Assembly: GCA_949752735.1 (NCBI GenBank)
Contig: OX457052.1
Span: 13,491,037 to 13,555,036 of the forward strand
Length of the DNA stretch: 64,000 bases
Direction: 5' to 3'
Origin: Lumbricus terrestris
Taxonomy: Eukaryota; Annelida; Clitellata; Crassiclitellata; Lumbricidae
Shown here piece by piece: positions 1 through 12,500 of the stretch. Each line of letters starts with the position of its first letter. Position 1 is the first letter of the stretch. The notes beneath the pieces were generated by a model. That model saw nothing but the letters and a program-made list of their open reading frames with translations. It did not search any database and had not been told where the DNA came from. The position numbers and the translations under genes are program-made.

Positions 1-223
1 CACCGTCTATAGTAATAATTTAAGTCATTTGAAGGAAGACCTATAATGACAGACTTTGTCTCAGTGCTATCTGACCAGACCGACGTCAATTGGTCTGTAA
101 TTATGGACTGAAGCCAAAAAAGCATAAGATAATTAGGTTCAGAGCTAAATAATATTAGAAAGAACTATGTGTTTTGGATTAACTTCAACAATTATTGTTT
201 TAATGGCGAGATATAGGACCTAC

Positions 224-280
224 CTGTGCAGGTGTTTGGAGCGGTGCATCTTGTACCGTCGCGACAGTACGAACAAATGG
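224..280 (-). CDS. Exon of EGF-cluster gene Z (partial, N-terminal half-EGF type)
   Basis: A 57-nt open exon on the minus strand, bounded by a TTTTAACAG acceptor and a G|GTAGGT donor, phase 1 at both ends. It reads ICSYCRDGTRCTAPNTCTG, a cysteine pattern typical of the first half of an EGF-like domain. The exon at 33645-33701 in gene B has the same length, phase and pattern ([19 protein letters not shown]), so this is a paralogous exon. Its downstream exons would lie off the left edge, making it part of a further minus-strand member of the receptor cluster. No other exon of this gene was recognised between 281 and 9296. Confidence 0.6.
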
Positions 281-388
281 CTGTTAAAATAATTACAAAG
301 CATTAAGTAAATCCAACAAAATACATCGAGATGAAGTTCATTATCAGTATAGCCAGCACCTTTAACCTCTATGTCTAAAAAAGCGCTC

Positions 389-1167
389 TACAGGGTGCGC
401 CAAAAAAAGACCCCCTAGGTTTTTTGCCAATATCTTGGCCAAAAGTAGGAATTTCAAAATGAAATTTTACAGACTTAAAGACAATTCATATTTACATATG
501 ATGGCCAGATTAACATCATAATATTTCACACAGACTAAAAGTTATGCCACTTTTAGGAAGGCCACCCACCGTTTTTTGACGATTCAAAAACATAACGCAA
601 CAAAAAGTAGGTTTTTGCCAATATTTTGGCCAAAAGTAAGAATTTCAAAATGAAATTTTTACAGGCTGATAGACAATTCATATTTACACATGATGACCGA
701 AATTTCATCAAAATATTTAAAACAGAACAAAAGGTATATCACTTTTAGTGAGGACACCCACCTTTTTTGACGTTTTTGAATCATCCAAAAAACCGAGGGT
801 GGTCTCACTAAAAGTGATATAACTTTTGTTCGGTTTTAAATATTTTGATGAAATTTCGGTCATCATGTGTAAATATGAATTGTCTATCAGCCTGTAAAAA
901 TTTCATTTTGAAATTCTTACTTTTGGCCAAAATATTGGCAAAAACCTACTTTTTGTTGCGTTACGTTTTTGAATCGTCAAAAAACGGTGGGTGACCTCAC
1001 TAAAAGGGATGTAACTTTTGTTCTGTTTGAAATATTCTGATGAAATCTGGCCATAATGTGTAAATATAAATTATCTATAAGCCTGTAAAATTTCATTTGA
1101 AAATTCTTACTTTTGGTCAAAATATTGGCAAAAAACCTAGGGGGGGCTTTTTTTGGCGCACCCTGTA
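389..1167. mobile_element. Palindromic Tc1/mariner-type MITE with TA target duplication
   Basis: The ends are inverted repeats (CAGGGTGCGCCAAAAAAAG at 391 and its complement ending at 1165), flanked on both sides by TA. The whole ~775 bp folds back on itself, and each arm contains two diverged ~240-bp subrepeats (for example the AAAGTGATAT and TTTTGGCCAAAATATTGGC blocks). No transposase frame is present. CAGGGTG ends with a TA duplication are typical of non-autonomous Tc1/mariner derivatives. Confidence 0.8.
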
Positions 1168-1424
1168 GATGTTCTGTATTAATTTGACTTCAATTTACAG
1201 TTCTATAAGCTTCATTGAATTGTCTAATTAGTGGCTAAGGCAAAGTTAATTTTTGATGTAGCATAGTATTCAAATGCCACAAAAGCGTGCTGACCAATAT
1301 GACTACAACGGCGTTGATCGCTTTCCAGCACGTTATGGTTACACTCGACTGACTCGAGAACAGCGGCCCACATAGGCTATAGATCACTAGATTTTTACAA
1401 GGCACAGAAGAAGTGCTCTTGGTT

Positions 1425-1690
1425 CCAGTAGTCCGCGTTAGCTACATCGGTAAGAGACCTGGCGGGCCCGCGTCTGTGGAAGAGAGCGTGCGGGCCGCGG
1501 TTCGAATCCTGAAGGTGGCTATTTCAGAGATTCAAAAAATCTCGGGCTAACAGGGTCCGTCGACGGGGACCTAAATGGCGTGGCGTCCATTCAAACGGGC
1601 GAGCGGTGGTGAAGGATCTCACCCTCAGGGTCGAGGCCACAAGACAGCCGCTATATAAAAATCCGATTACATTTACATGCATTTACATTT
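1425..1690 (+). mobile_element. tRNA-derived SINE
   Basis: Contains an A-box-like TAGCTACATCGG near 1441 and a good B box GGTTCGAATCC at about 1500, followed by a non-tRNA body and a short ACATTTACATGCATTTAC-like tail near 1670-1690. The cloverleaf cannot be completed as a tRNA gene, so a SINE is the better call. Confidence 0.6.
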
Positions 1691-1862
1691 CCATTCGCAC
1701 AGACTCACCATCTCTTTTCTTAGGATCTCACTGAAGCATTATTTTATTCAAATCAAACTGATTTTTTGGCCGTGCTAGAGTAGGGAGTGCTTCTGAGTTG
1801 TTCCCTTGAAGAGGCGCTGTAGAAAATTTTGAATCACTTCTTGAATGAATGAATGAATGTCC
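1690..1862 (+). mobile_element. LINE 3' end with (GAAT)n tail
   Basis: Shares with 48240-48512 the block GCCGTGCTAGAGT.GGGAG, CTTCTGAGT and CTTGAAGAGGCGCT, followed by a GAAT tetranucleotide tail. This is a decayed 3' terminus of an L2/CR1-like non-LTR element. Confidence 0.6.
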
Positions 1863-2799
1863 AGGCGTTACATTGAGATCAGGTACTTGTGTTAAACGAC
1901 ATGCAGAACATTAAACCACAATTCGATCATAAAATTTGAAAAAGTCATTAACTAGAAAAACTTTGCGCACATACGAGAATTGCAGTAAGGATAAGTTCTC
2001 CATCCGGATTGGCATCTTTCATCACGATAAGTCTCAGAAATATATCTGTACTGATTTGCACAGTAGCTAAAAGCAATTTAATTAATGTTTCTAGTAGTGT
2101 AGTATAATGCAACTGCTCTTGGTAGTCGTAATATTTGTTCTATTAATTTAATGATATTTGCAGTATTGTGTGATTAAATTTCAGCCGTATTTGTTTTAGG
2201 CTAATCAACACGTAACCAGGATATTTAACCATGTGCTTACTCTGTTCTTGTAAAATGAATTATCTTATAAATTTGCTGGAAGCTGTGAGGGCATAATAGC
2301 TTTCACAGATTTTAAAAAAAATAGGCTACATGTATGAAAGTATACGCAAAGAAAACATTCTAGTCAGTGTTTGAACTTATTCAAACTGGTATTGGCCTGA
2401 TCAAAAATAATTACCTATACGGTAGTAGCCTAGTTTCTTCCACGCCATCTGTAGGCTATTTTAAAACGGATGGGCTTATGTTTTGCTTCGGAAAGCTGGT
2501 CAGTATATCAGACAACCAAAATCATTTATACTTCGACTGATGAAAAATAATACAGAGCTCGAGTCAAGGCAACCTCAAAGGCAAGACTGTAAGTTGTGAG
2601 CCTTTCGCGATTGACAGCAGCGCTTGATATTATTAACTGTTAATTTTAGTAAATTATTGTGGAATAATTGCAATACATTAGGCCTAATAATGAAAAAAGC
2701 GACTTACTTACTTCACTTCTTCAGTTGAACTTGATGATCCTCCAATATGTGAAGGTGTGGAAATACTATCATATGCAATCATGTCCAAGACCTACGAAT

Positions 2800-3034
2800 C
2801 TATTAGCCTTCATGATTTTTATGCAGCACCGTGCTTTTTCTATGCATGGCTCTCCCTGCAATCTGGAATGGCTCCGTGCGGAACTAGCCTACGCCTAATA
2901 CCTTTAAATTAACCCTTGCGGCCGCGTTCTACTCTAACCTTAAGACTGCTCTCTTTAGTCGGGGTTCAGTCGGAATCTGAGTAGAAAATCTTGAAAGGGT
3001 GCTATATAAACGTCTGAAAACAAAGAATGAATGT
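2800..3034 (+). mobile_element. LINE 3' fragment, RT C-terminus and tail
   Basis: Reads ATGCAGCACCGTGC... (MQHRAFSMHGS), matching [18 protein letters not shown] at 48300, the usual C-terminal RAFSV.GP..WN.LP motif of L2/CR1-like reverse transcriptases. It degenerates downstream and ends in a TATATAAACG...GAATGAATG tail. Confidence 0.6.
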
Positions 3035-3501
3035 TTGCATTAACCTACGAGACCTCTTGTAAGTCTTTTAGTGTGTAGCGGCTGCAGCCCACGGGATCCT
3101 ACTAGCTATGATTCTTTCACTTATCTGCACCTTGCTAGCCTATATATTATATATAGCTTTATAGTTTAATGACGAAATGTTTCTTGTCAACGACTTTAAT
3201 GCTGCCTGAATTTATGCTAGTGCATGTCGCCTTGTGTAAGGTTCCAATTCCAAAGGCGTTCTGTAAACTGCATAGATAACTAACTAACAATTAGTTTATA
3301 GAATGAAACGAACATCAAAGTGGCAGCTACCATATACGTGAAAAGCTAATGGTGAAACTGCTTATTTGTCTACTTGGAATGTTGTATTATTTAAATCAGT
3401 CCTGCTTATTTTGTGACCAGTTCGCTTACTAATTAATAATTATTGTCTCGAATAAGCCACTTGTGAGAGGTCACGTCATTGGTAATTTTTTTTATTGGAT
3501 C

Positions 3502-3735
3502 CTACATAATCATTTGCGATCTGAATAGGTCTATACTTACTACGCGGTTCGGCAATTTCTGCCTAGCCACCATCCAGAACATGTATTCCTCCATCGCTGG
3601 GAGCAATAGGACTGGACAACGCTTCGGTACTGAAGATAGCTTTCTACGTGTCTGCCAAACATTCAAAACATCACCGATATTTTCAATGTCGGTGATAAAT
3701 GCACAAATCTTAATCTTAAACATAATCTTAAACAT
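3502..3735 (-). pseudogene. Possible transposase fragment (pogo/Tigger-like, weak)
   Basis: An open minus-strand segment containing LLLPAMEEYMFWMVARQKLP, which resembles the segment after the helix-turn-helix of pogo-like transposases. It has no recognisable flanks. This is a weak call from general similarity only. Confidence 0.25.
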
Positions 3736-3806
3736 AATATGTTTAAGATTAAGATTAACAGAGTAAATTAGACTCGTGGATATTATCCACGAGTCTAATT
3801 TACTCT
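3725..3806. repeat. Two adjacent near-perfect palindromes
   Basis: The first palindrome (about 3725-3751) is built on AATCTTAAACATA and its complement. The second has 23-bp perfect arms at 3760-3782 and 3784-3806 (AGAGTAAATTAGACTCGTGG is in the left arm) around a single T. They sit next to a decayed repeat that starts at about 3808. Confidence 0.8.
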
Positions 3807-3807
3807 A

Positions 3808-4800
3808 ACGAAATCAAAGTTTCTGGGGACGGAGAACAAGTATTTTGTCGGTCGATTGCTGAGACGTGTACCGCCGAGAGGGGAGGGTATGGGAAAGGAA
3901 TGTGTCCCTCCAGTCAGAAATTGTTGAATTTTCACATTGCAATGGCAGCATTTTAAGCTGCCATCTTAAAACAATTTGCAGTGCTGACATGAGTAGCCTA
4001 GTCTAAGACTTCAATGAATATTCTTGCAATTATAATAATTTTTTATTCAGTTTCCACATTGAAATGAGACATGCAGTATTGTATGCTGGAATCTGAGCAA
4101 AATTATAGATATTATTTCAGTGCTGATTACAAGAGTGTTTGAAAATTTCATAAAGCATAATTATTAATATTAGTATAATTAATAATAATTTCTTTACGTT
4201 TCACTTTCAGCAACTCATTTCTGTTGCTTCTGGACCATTACAGTATACACTATATAATGAATAACTGCCGACAGATGTATAATTATAAAAGACCTACATG
4301 TACTTTCTCGCACTGGAATTGGCTTATTCCCGTTGCTCAAAAAGACTTGCATTGTTGACCTGGATAGGCCTATAGTTCTCAAAATTGTTACAAATGTTAC
4401 ACAAACCAAGAAAGAACCGCCAAAATCTGGAAGCCATGTAGTAATGATGCTGTTTTACTAAGTGTTCGAGAAACAAAACATTTTGAAATTTTGAGTTTTA
4501 AATTTTAAAGGCAGCACTAAGAAGGCGCCAATTAGTTGTACAAAAATAATATTTGTACAAATAGGCTATTAACAGTAAATTATACTCATTGTAATATGAT
4601 TTATCATATATTGTATTAATAGATTTTATCGTCATAAAATCATATAATAGTAAATAATATCACGTGCGGTATAATATTACCAGAGTCCGTGTATTACAAT
4701 AATGTAAGCAGCAATTAAAACTTATAATTTGGCCAAATGTTTTGGGTAGTTATTTCTGGGTGAAATTCCTCCCACACCGGGAGATGCTTAGATTAAACAC
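3808..4800. repeat. Decayed copy related to the interior of the hAT element at 31.4-33.5 kb
   Basis: Shares phrases such as TTTAAGCTGCCATCT, AAGACTTCAATGAATAT, CCTCC..AGAAATT and CAGTGCTGAT with 31850-33000. No coding sequence is seen. The remainder is AT-rich. Confidence 0.45.
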
Positions 4801-5257
4801 TGAACGTAACCCGATTTCCTCCTCAAACTCTCCGTCTCAGATATTGAGTACTCTATTCATGCCTTCTATGTGCATGTGTGTCATTTTGTTACATTTATTA
4901 ATATAGTAGAAGGACTTATAGGCCTACACTGCTGGCACAGCTAGAGCACAGCAATCCTTGTATGACAAGTGTAAAATAAATTTAAGTTCAGCACACGTTA
5001 AAGTTCGTATAACATGTTGCTAATTTGCTATGCAATGTAGTATTTTGGGTCGCCGCGGGGCCCCCCCTGTTGCGCGGGGCCCTAGGCACGTGCCTCGCGT
5101 GCCTATGCCTTAAAACGGCTCTGGACCTAACTGCGAGTGAATAATTTCAAAACCGCTTCGATTCGTCTGCGGATAAGCATTTGGAAATATCAAATAGGTT
5201 AGTTACCAAAGTTAATGCCATCAGGACTACATTTAATCTTTTTGAATTTTAAAAGTA

Positions 5258-5432
5258 GGTAGCGACAGTGGCGTAGCCAGGAATTTTTCATGGGGGTTTA
5301 TGGCCGGATACCCTGTTTTTTGTTGTTTTTTCTTATTTAAATGGACAAATAATCTTAAAAGAACCTTCTTTCCGGAGCCAATGGGGGGTTTTAACCCCCG
5401 AAACCCCCCTTGCCTACGCCACTGGGTAGCGA
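5258..5432. mobile_element. hAT-type MITE with perfect 8-bp target duplication
   Basis: Element 5266-5424 begins CAGTGGCGTAGCC and ends with the complementary GCCTACGCCACTG. It is flanked by the direct repeat GGTAGCGA on both sides (5258-5265 and 5425-5432). The length is 159 bp. An 8-bp duplication with CAGTGG ends is characteristic of hAT elements. Confidence 0.9.
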
Positions 5433-6774
5433 TTATGTAGTACAGGAGACGATAAGAAATAAAACTGGAGTAGAGAACATACGCTGAGAGGTTAGATAGA
5501 GATACAAATGGATGATGTAGGCTACAGAGGGGATTAAAAACCAATTGTCTATGGGACACTGTGTGACCGTCTTGTCTTGTACGGCGCTGTACTATGTAGA
5601 CATTTATAGTGTTGCCACGGACAACACCGTCATAATAATAATTCACGAATATATCCAAAAGCTTAAATAATTTATTTTGTTATAATCATGGAAGAATCAA
5701 ACAATCTGGAGAAGTGCTTTACCTTGCATAAACAATCGGAAGCGAGACTACGCAGAACAACAGCGTAATCTCCAAAGGTAGTAAGTTCATGCTTGAAATA
5801 TTAGTCCGTCCTTTGCTGTGATGGCTTTGACGTTTGATTTCACATTATTACAGCTAGCCAACTGATACAAATAAGGCAGCAATAATTACAATTTCCTTTT
5901 CTCGAAAACACACATTCCAACCAGTAATCAAGTATAGTATTAGACGAATAGGCCTACTCACTAAGAGAACAACGACTGGACAAAACAATTAGTGTGGTAT
6001 GACGATATTCTACACCTACACTGTGAACGGAAAATGATGCACTCCGGTAATGTTTCAATAATTATTGATAATATTCTAGTTTACTATGCAAACAGCTTTA
6101 GGAAACGTTCATCTAATTCGTTATACAAAAATAATTATCTAAAAGCATTAAGCCTATTCTAACTTTAAGTTTGTTCTAATTATTCTTCTGCAGATTTGAA
6201 AAGACGGCTAGAGATGCGCACGTTACTAAATTAATGCTGTAGGCCTATGGACATAAATGCAGTAGTTTGTCCTCTTCTGTAATAACAATAATTTTCAAGG
6301 ACTTCTTTCTCTGCATAAAATGTCGTCATCAGCGAGACTTCAAATTCAATGACTGTTGCATTTGAAAATGTATTTATCACAATAACGGCGATTAGAACAG
6401 TTCAAAATTCTGTGAGGTTCCCCAACGTTCATGATGGTTAACTTGAAAACAGATTGATTGTTTTTTTGCTCACAGTGTAGCCTGTAATTGCGTGCGCATG
6501 AGCTAATTAATCAGGAATGCCTGCAGCCTGTAATTGGTCAATGGACGCCAAATCACTTTCCCCAAAAGTGATACCATCAATTTTTTCTACAAATAGGCTA
6601 TGGCACTACGCTAACCAGACATGACATCGTGTGTTTTGGTTTTCATGTTGTCGATGTAGTAGTCTAGCAGTCGTTACGGTGTCACAGACTTTGCACTGGC
6701 TATGGCAATTTTATTAAATAATCATCAGTAACAGAAAGTCCACGTTCATAGTCTGAGTATGCCTGCGTCCCTCA
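5433..6774. other. No gene recognised
   Basis: AT-rich sequence with scattered TAGGCCTA octamers. I see no exon-like segment, RNA gene or clear repeat boundary here. Confidence 0.5.
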
Positions 6775-7045
6775 TCAGCAGTCCTTTTGTGTCATCTTGC
6801 AGATCGGGCAATGCAGCTCATACATTTCTCCAGGTCCACCGCCAGTAAGTTGTATCGCACCGTCCCACGTCATGTCCATGCATTTTAAGTCTTTACGAAT
6901 GGTTTCCGGGCAGTTTTTCCTTGGTCTGCCGCGTCTTCCCTCCGGAGTCCAGTTCATCACCTGCCTTGCTATCCTGGTTTCATACATGCGGATCACATGA
7001 CCCATCCATCTACGTTCCTGTGTGCATTGATTTACCTGCATGGTA
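6775..7045 (-). pseudogene. LINE reverse-transcriptase C-terminal fragment
   Basis: The minus-strand translation contains RRWMGHVIRM, then MNWTPEGRRGRPRKNCPETI, then MDMTWDGAIQL and a terminal CPICKMTQKDC. The order GHV.RM / GRRGRP..TW...I / M...W....L is the standard C-terminal region of a common LINE class in invertebrates. Sequence upstream (7046-7430) is not recognisable, so the copy is truncated. Confidence 0.7.
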
Positions 7046-8074
7046 CACCTTCTTCATGTTCTCTGCTCCACGGCAGGTTCGAACTTCCTACGGCGCCACT
7101 CCTCCCGGTGTTGAGCTTTTGTGCCATCATCAGTTTACTTGGGAGTTTTAGAGAGGTGGTTTCCCGTTGCCTTCCTCTCGGTGTTTTTATTGAGACACCA
7201 TCTCCGTGCGTTGATGTCCTCCATCATCCGTCCTTCAGATTCCTTGTCCCTGTGGCTCGCTTATACCGACGAGGATTCGGTCGTCCACCAAACACTCTGT
7301 TGCAACAGGGTGGCCCCGAGAAGGCGGCGTGGTGGGCAATTGAGTAGCAGAGGCTTTTAGCGACGCTTGCTACCCCCATTTCCACCCCCATGGTACACCA
7401 GTTGTTGCTAAAACGGGAATCAGAAGACATTCATGATTGAAGATACGACTATAATGAAGATTCAAGCTACAGCAGTTGGTTCGCATGCATTGAAAGTCTC
7501 CCTGTATAATGCGCTGCATAACTTTTAAATATCAGACCAATTCAATGCATGTCCAAATGACACAGTCTTGCCATGGGTTCGGTTGACGCCTTTGTTTTTA
7601 CTTATCTTGTTCCAAGGATGTGGATTAAATTATGCTACTTAACCTATTGGGATGCCCGGCTGATCTCTGCGTTCGACAATTACAATTAGGCCTAGGCAGG
7701 AATCAAAGCGCACACTCATTAGCGTAAATTCCCACTGCCCAGACATTTATATAATAGGCTTACGTGGTTTTGCTGAAATTTGACACACCAGCAGGTCATA
7801 TGATTTTCAGAAAAAAAATACGAGCTGACAGACATTGTAATTAAATGAGTGCGTGTGATACAAGGAACTAACCTACTTAGACGTTTCAGCAACTCTGTAA
7901 CCACTTATTATCAGTTTGATCCGGGCATCACTAGTAGGAAACCCCCCCAATAATTTTCGCCTTCAGAAAAATTTGACAAAATGGAAAGAGTCCTTACTTA
8001 GTGTTTAGTGTTTACATTATTGCGATGAACAGATAAATATCCACGTACTTGCACGTAGGTACGTACGTGCTCAC
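7046..8074. other. No gene recognised
   Basis: Overlapping frames at 7100-7430 show no family motif and may be the degraded remainder of the LINE. The rest is AT-rich non-coding DNA. Confidence 0.4.
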
Positions 8075-8290
8075 AGCTCTGGTGCGGATGATATCCACCC
8101 ATATACTACTAGTGGAAGATTAAATCTTCTCGCCACTCCTCTATCGGAAATTATAAACTGCTCTTTCGCCACTGGAATTGTCCCACCCGAATTAAAAATA
8201 GCCAAGGTTACACCGATTTTCAAACAGGGTGACAAATCTGAACTAGGCAATTATAGACCGATGTCGGTTTTATCGACTGCCAGTGTATCG
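8075..8290 (+). pseudogene. LINE reverse-transcriptase fragment (fingers/palm start)
   Basis: Translates to a segment containing SGADDIHPY, CSFATGIVPPELKIAKVTPI, FKQGDKSELGNYRPMSVLS. The motif LK.AKVTPIFK.GDKS...NYRP.S.L is diagnostic of non-LTR reverse transcriptases (Jockey/L2-like). The frame is lost at 8285, where another repeat begins. Confidence 0.85.
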
Positions 8291-8410
8291 CCACCCATCT
8301 GGCAAACCTTCCTCCTTTGTCCGGGCTTAGGACCGGCACAGGGAAGTTGTTGGTTCCCTGTGGCGGAGGATGGATGCAGTTTAACGTCATGCCCAGGACC
8401 AGGATTATAG
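8278..8410 (+). repeat. Dispersed repeat; empty-site copy of 41735-42236
   Basis: The segment from CTGCCAGTGTATCGCCACCC through GGATGGATGCAGTTTAAC is present in reverse orientation at 41735-42236. There it is interrupted by a 374-bp insertion. Here the site is uninterrupted (GGACCGGCACAGGG). Confidence 0.75.
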
Positions 8411-9296
8411 CTTGTTACAGTATAAATGATTACACGCGTAATAAGGTGGGCAACAGCGAATTATTTAAACCAAAAACTGCAATCGATTGTCGATATAATT
8501 ATGTCTCTCATCGCAATAGGTCGAAGCGCTGTTTTTAGCCTAATATTAATATTCCGACTGCTATACGCAACCTATTTAATATCATCGTTTCCTGTTCATG
8601 GACAGCATACATAATTTAGTCTAGCATATTAGTGTAGGCCTACTTAATATTACCTCGTGTCAATTGGAGAAGATAGCTACAGTCAAGTTATTATACCAGA
8701 ATTCAATCGAACCTATTAGTCTAATTAGTGTGCTTAAGAAATAATTCCTGATAACGATTATTGGATCTTATGATTACAACTTCAAATTATTTTCCTACGA
8801 TCATTATTATTAGATTACGATTTGCAATTACGAGATTACGATTTACTACGAATATCATTATTATAAGATTACGATTTGCTACGAATATCATTATTACAAG
8901 ACTACGATTATACTGCAGACGGTAATTCTCTGCTGACGGTAATTTTAATAGTAGGGTCTATAGCCTAGCTATGTACTTATACGTGGTTTAGCCCACTACG
9001 CGTAAGAACGACTTACAAGGGGATAAGCCTTTAATAGCTGTGTTTATCTTCTATTAACGTTGCAGAAATGTAACAATAGTAGGCCTAAGTGCAAATGAGA
9101 GGGCCTGCTTCTGGAAAAAATGGTAAAAAAGTCTAATGCCTATGTGGATTCAAATAATTCGACCAATAATTATTATAATGTTTCAGTCAATCACACTTTA
9201 ATGAATACCGTAAGAAGCTGTTACTTCACACACTAATCATTGGATCGACTTATTAGGCGCTACGTTTGAATTGCAAAAACTTTAGACTAGATTTAT

Positions 9297-9505
9297 TCAA
9301 AAAGTGGTGTCGGTTGAAGTTTTGCAGTCTGATCCACCGCCGATGAATGTTTCAGTTGTTGGTGGTTCAGAGAAAGGAGGCGACATCGTGGACAAATCGT
9401 ATGCAGAAATTGGTTGGTCATTGTGTTGCGTTGGCGTTTCGTATATATTCGCTGCAGCAATCTCATGGCTCCAGTTGCTGGTGTTCACACATTTCTTTCC
9501 TTGTC
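9297..9505 (-). CDS. Gene A terminal exon: cytoplasmic tail with tyrosine motifs
   Basis: Acceptor AATTACAG precedes 9505; 209 nt ends in TGA at 9297-9299. The frame continues exactly from the transmembrane exon (phase 1). Visible motifs are NIYETP, AYDLSTM and a [10 protein letters not shown] stretch. The two tyrosines could be phosphorylated docking sites, but no canonical ITAM spacing is present. AATAAA overlaps the region just after the stop (complement at 9292-9297), perhaps too close to act as the poly(A) signal. Confidence 0.7.
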
Positions 9506-12500
9506 CTGTAATTGAACGCGACTTATAATAGATACCATGGGCGGAGTTTATCAGAAACTGGGGGGGGGGGCTAAGCACCCAAAAGAAGACCCAGATTCAG
9601 TTTTTTACCGTGCAAACGGTATCTTTCCGGGGCTTAGCCCTTCCAAGAAGGCGCAGACTCATAAGTTAGCCCCTCCAAGAACGGAAACCAAACTCCACCC
9701 ATGATAGATACGCTGCAGAGTGCAGATAGCATTTCCTGAAATAAGATTTAAGCTTAATAGGTACCCTATTCATGTTCGATGCTCGTGGCCTATGATTCTG
9801 TGTACATGATTGTACACGGCAAGCTCGTATATACCGTAGCTAGAAAACAATATGAGCGATTTCCACTTCAGGGTAGGGTTTCCCAGCAGATCGTATAGTA
9901 AGGGATCAGTTTTGAAACGATACATTTTTTTAAATTGCTTATAAGGGGAGGGGTTTAAACCTGAAGCCCACTAAATCTGCCCGTGTGTAGGCTACACATC
10001 GATAAGGAATTAAGTGATAGCGCAAAAAAAATGCAACACAGGCGTTTGTCTTTGGATAATGAGAACATCGATTGGCAAGCAACCCTTCCAAAATTTTAAG
10101 CTATTCTTTTATTTTCGAAAACAATTGACTGCCGTCAATTATTGAACAAAACAATGCTGCCAGTGCTTTCAAGAGAATTGTTATCACTGCGCACATCTTT
10201 CTTCCGTTTCCATCATCCTTGGTAATTCAATCCCAATCGGATGACAATGACCTTTTTACCATTTCTAATTGCACAGAAGTGCTTCTGCAAACGCACAAAT
10301 CTATTTAGAACTGCAAATTTTTTGAAGAACTGCGCGCAAAAAGCCCTGTCTATGACTTGCTCAGACGCAGCAGCTTTTCGACTATAAATTCAAGTCGCAG
10401 TTCTAGCTAATTTGTTATCTCCCATTGGCTTCCGTGTGTGGATAATTCACATTATGCCTACTTAGACGGGATACAAGCTAGGATCCAAAATAACAACGAT
10501 TTTGAATTGAATCCTTAGTGAAAATTAATAAAGTAATGGATACATTAAAAGAGTAACTTTACACGTTTGCCATCTAATGACACTTCAGAACAAGCATTTG
10601 GTTTGGTTAAAGTAGACCTATGTCACAGTGATGTTCGATAGCAGTCCTTGTGTGGATCTCAAAATGCGTTTTTTTATCCAAGTGGCTATAAACATGCATG
10701 GCTACTACAATGGTTATAAGCAGTCCAATTGTTTGAATATGTTACCAGCATTCAGGCTGTAGCTATTATGTTTTAGTCTTCTAACTGTCACCGACACAAC
10801 AACTGCTAGAACGACAACAGCCAGTAGCGCAACAAAACCAATCACGATGGGATTCTTTATCGTTATAGTTGAAAGAGGCCAACCAACGTAAATTTCTAGA
10901 AAAACAAGACAGGCATACTCTAAATGCAGGCTAACTGTAATACTATGATAGCAATAGGCTAAGCTAACAGTTACTGTAGGCCAACTGTATGGTAACTGCA
11001 AGCTAAGTTATGCCTAGCTGTAAGCTACATGTAAGTGTAGGATAACTGCAGTCAAACTGTAGGCAAAATGCACAGCTAAAATTGGCCGATATTTTGCGAT
11101 CTCCACCTCTCGTCTACTACCGTGACATTAGCCTACATCAGTCTGCAAAATGCACTCGCAACAAGAAATGAAAATCTGAACTCAACTGCTAAAATTAATG
11201 TAGGGTACTTATTACCTGACCAATTGCATTCGTTGTTCTAGATTAACTAAAGTGACGGGGAAATAATTCAAATTAATAGGCCACTTGTCTTTTTCGCATC
11301 AACGATAAAATTGTAATCGATCATAAGGCCTTATAATTATTTTAAATCCGACATTAACAGTAGGTCTAGGACCCAGCGTATGCTGCAAATATCATAAGAC
11401 ACTCGTTAATTATTTTAACGATTTGTAAAGACTTCAAATAGCTGACAAGCCAGTTTAATTCTCTAATGCGAAGAAATTTGTTATAAACCCCAAAAGTAGT
11501 AGTGAGAAAAATAGGTTTCAGTTTTCCAGGGGGAGGGCAAGTGCCCCCTCTTGCCCCTATGTGCAAGCGCCCATGCAAGCCACATAATATTATAAGGAAC
11601 AAAACCCAGAGTTCACGTAATAATGGCTAAATTTAGCTTAAAAGTAATCTAACGTAATAGTAAAGTTGCATGGCGGAAGTCACTTAAGTCTTAAGCCACC
11701 ATCATCTTTAATGGTCTTAGTATAACGCTTACTACCTGCACAATTCAATTCGTCCAGTAGCTCGAATCCAGGAGGACAATAGCAGCTGTAATTGCCAAAG
11801 CTATTTTTACACGCGTGGGAACAGTTATTTAGATCCAAACTGCATTCGTCAATATCTACAACAGCGAAACCAGGATGCTTTGCATTGTAGCCTATGCTAC
11901 TTGTCGGAAAATCTAGAACTTAGCGTAATTTAACGTTTAACGATTCACTGCAAATAAAATAAATTAGAATATATTGAAATACCTAATCTATATCTATAAG
12001 AAAGGACTTAGCGGGCTTTGTCCAAAATGCACGCTCACAGTTTTGCAGCTACTCACCTTAAACATTCTACATATCTAGACTTTCACTCAACTTACTCAGG
12101 CGCGCTATTTTCACCTCCTTATTCACTGTAGAACTCGAGATATTAGACATTTTAATTTTCGCCGTGTTAAATCATGCGCTATATCGACGCCGTATTTGAA
12201 TCGTTTTTCAGTAGCGGCCTGCAGCCTGCTGCCGTTAACGTCATTTTGACGTCATTTTTCGCCAAGCTTATAATAGTATGAAAATCATACGCTGTCGTAC
12301 AGACCTGGGAAAAGATTGCCTTCGGCCAAGGAGTATAATATGCAGAGAGGAGCCTCAAAGATATAATTATTTCATCAATAAAATAAATGTCTGGTATGAT
12401 CCGATTATTTATAAATAAACAGCCGTTCGACAGCGTTTATAGAACAACGCTTTTGCCAGTCCAGATTTCACGGGGCGCGAACCGGTGGAGGTCGGTAGTG

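Noticed and set aside
1430..1520. tRNA gene
   Set aside because: Same reason: tRNA-like head of a SINE without full acceptor pairing.
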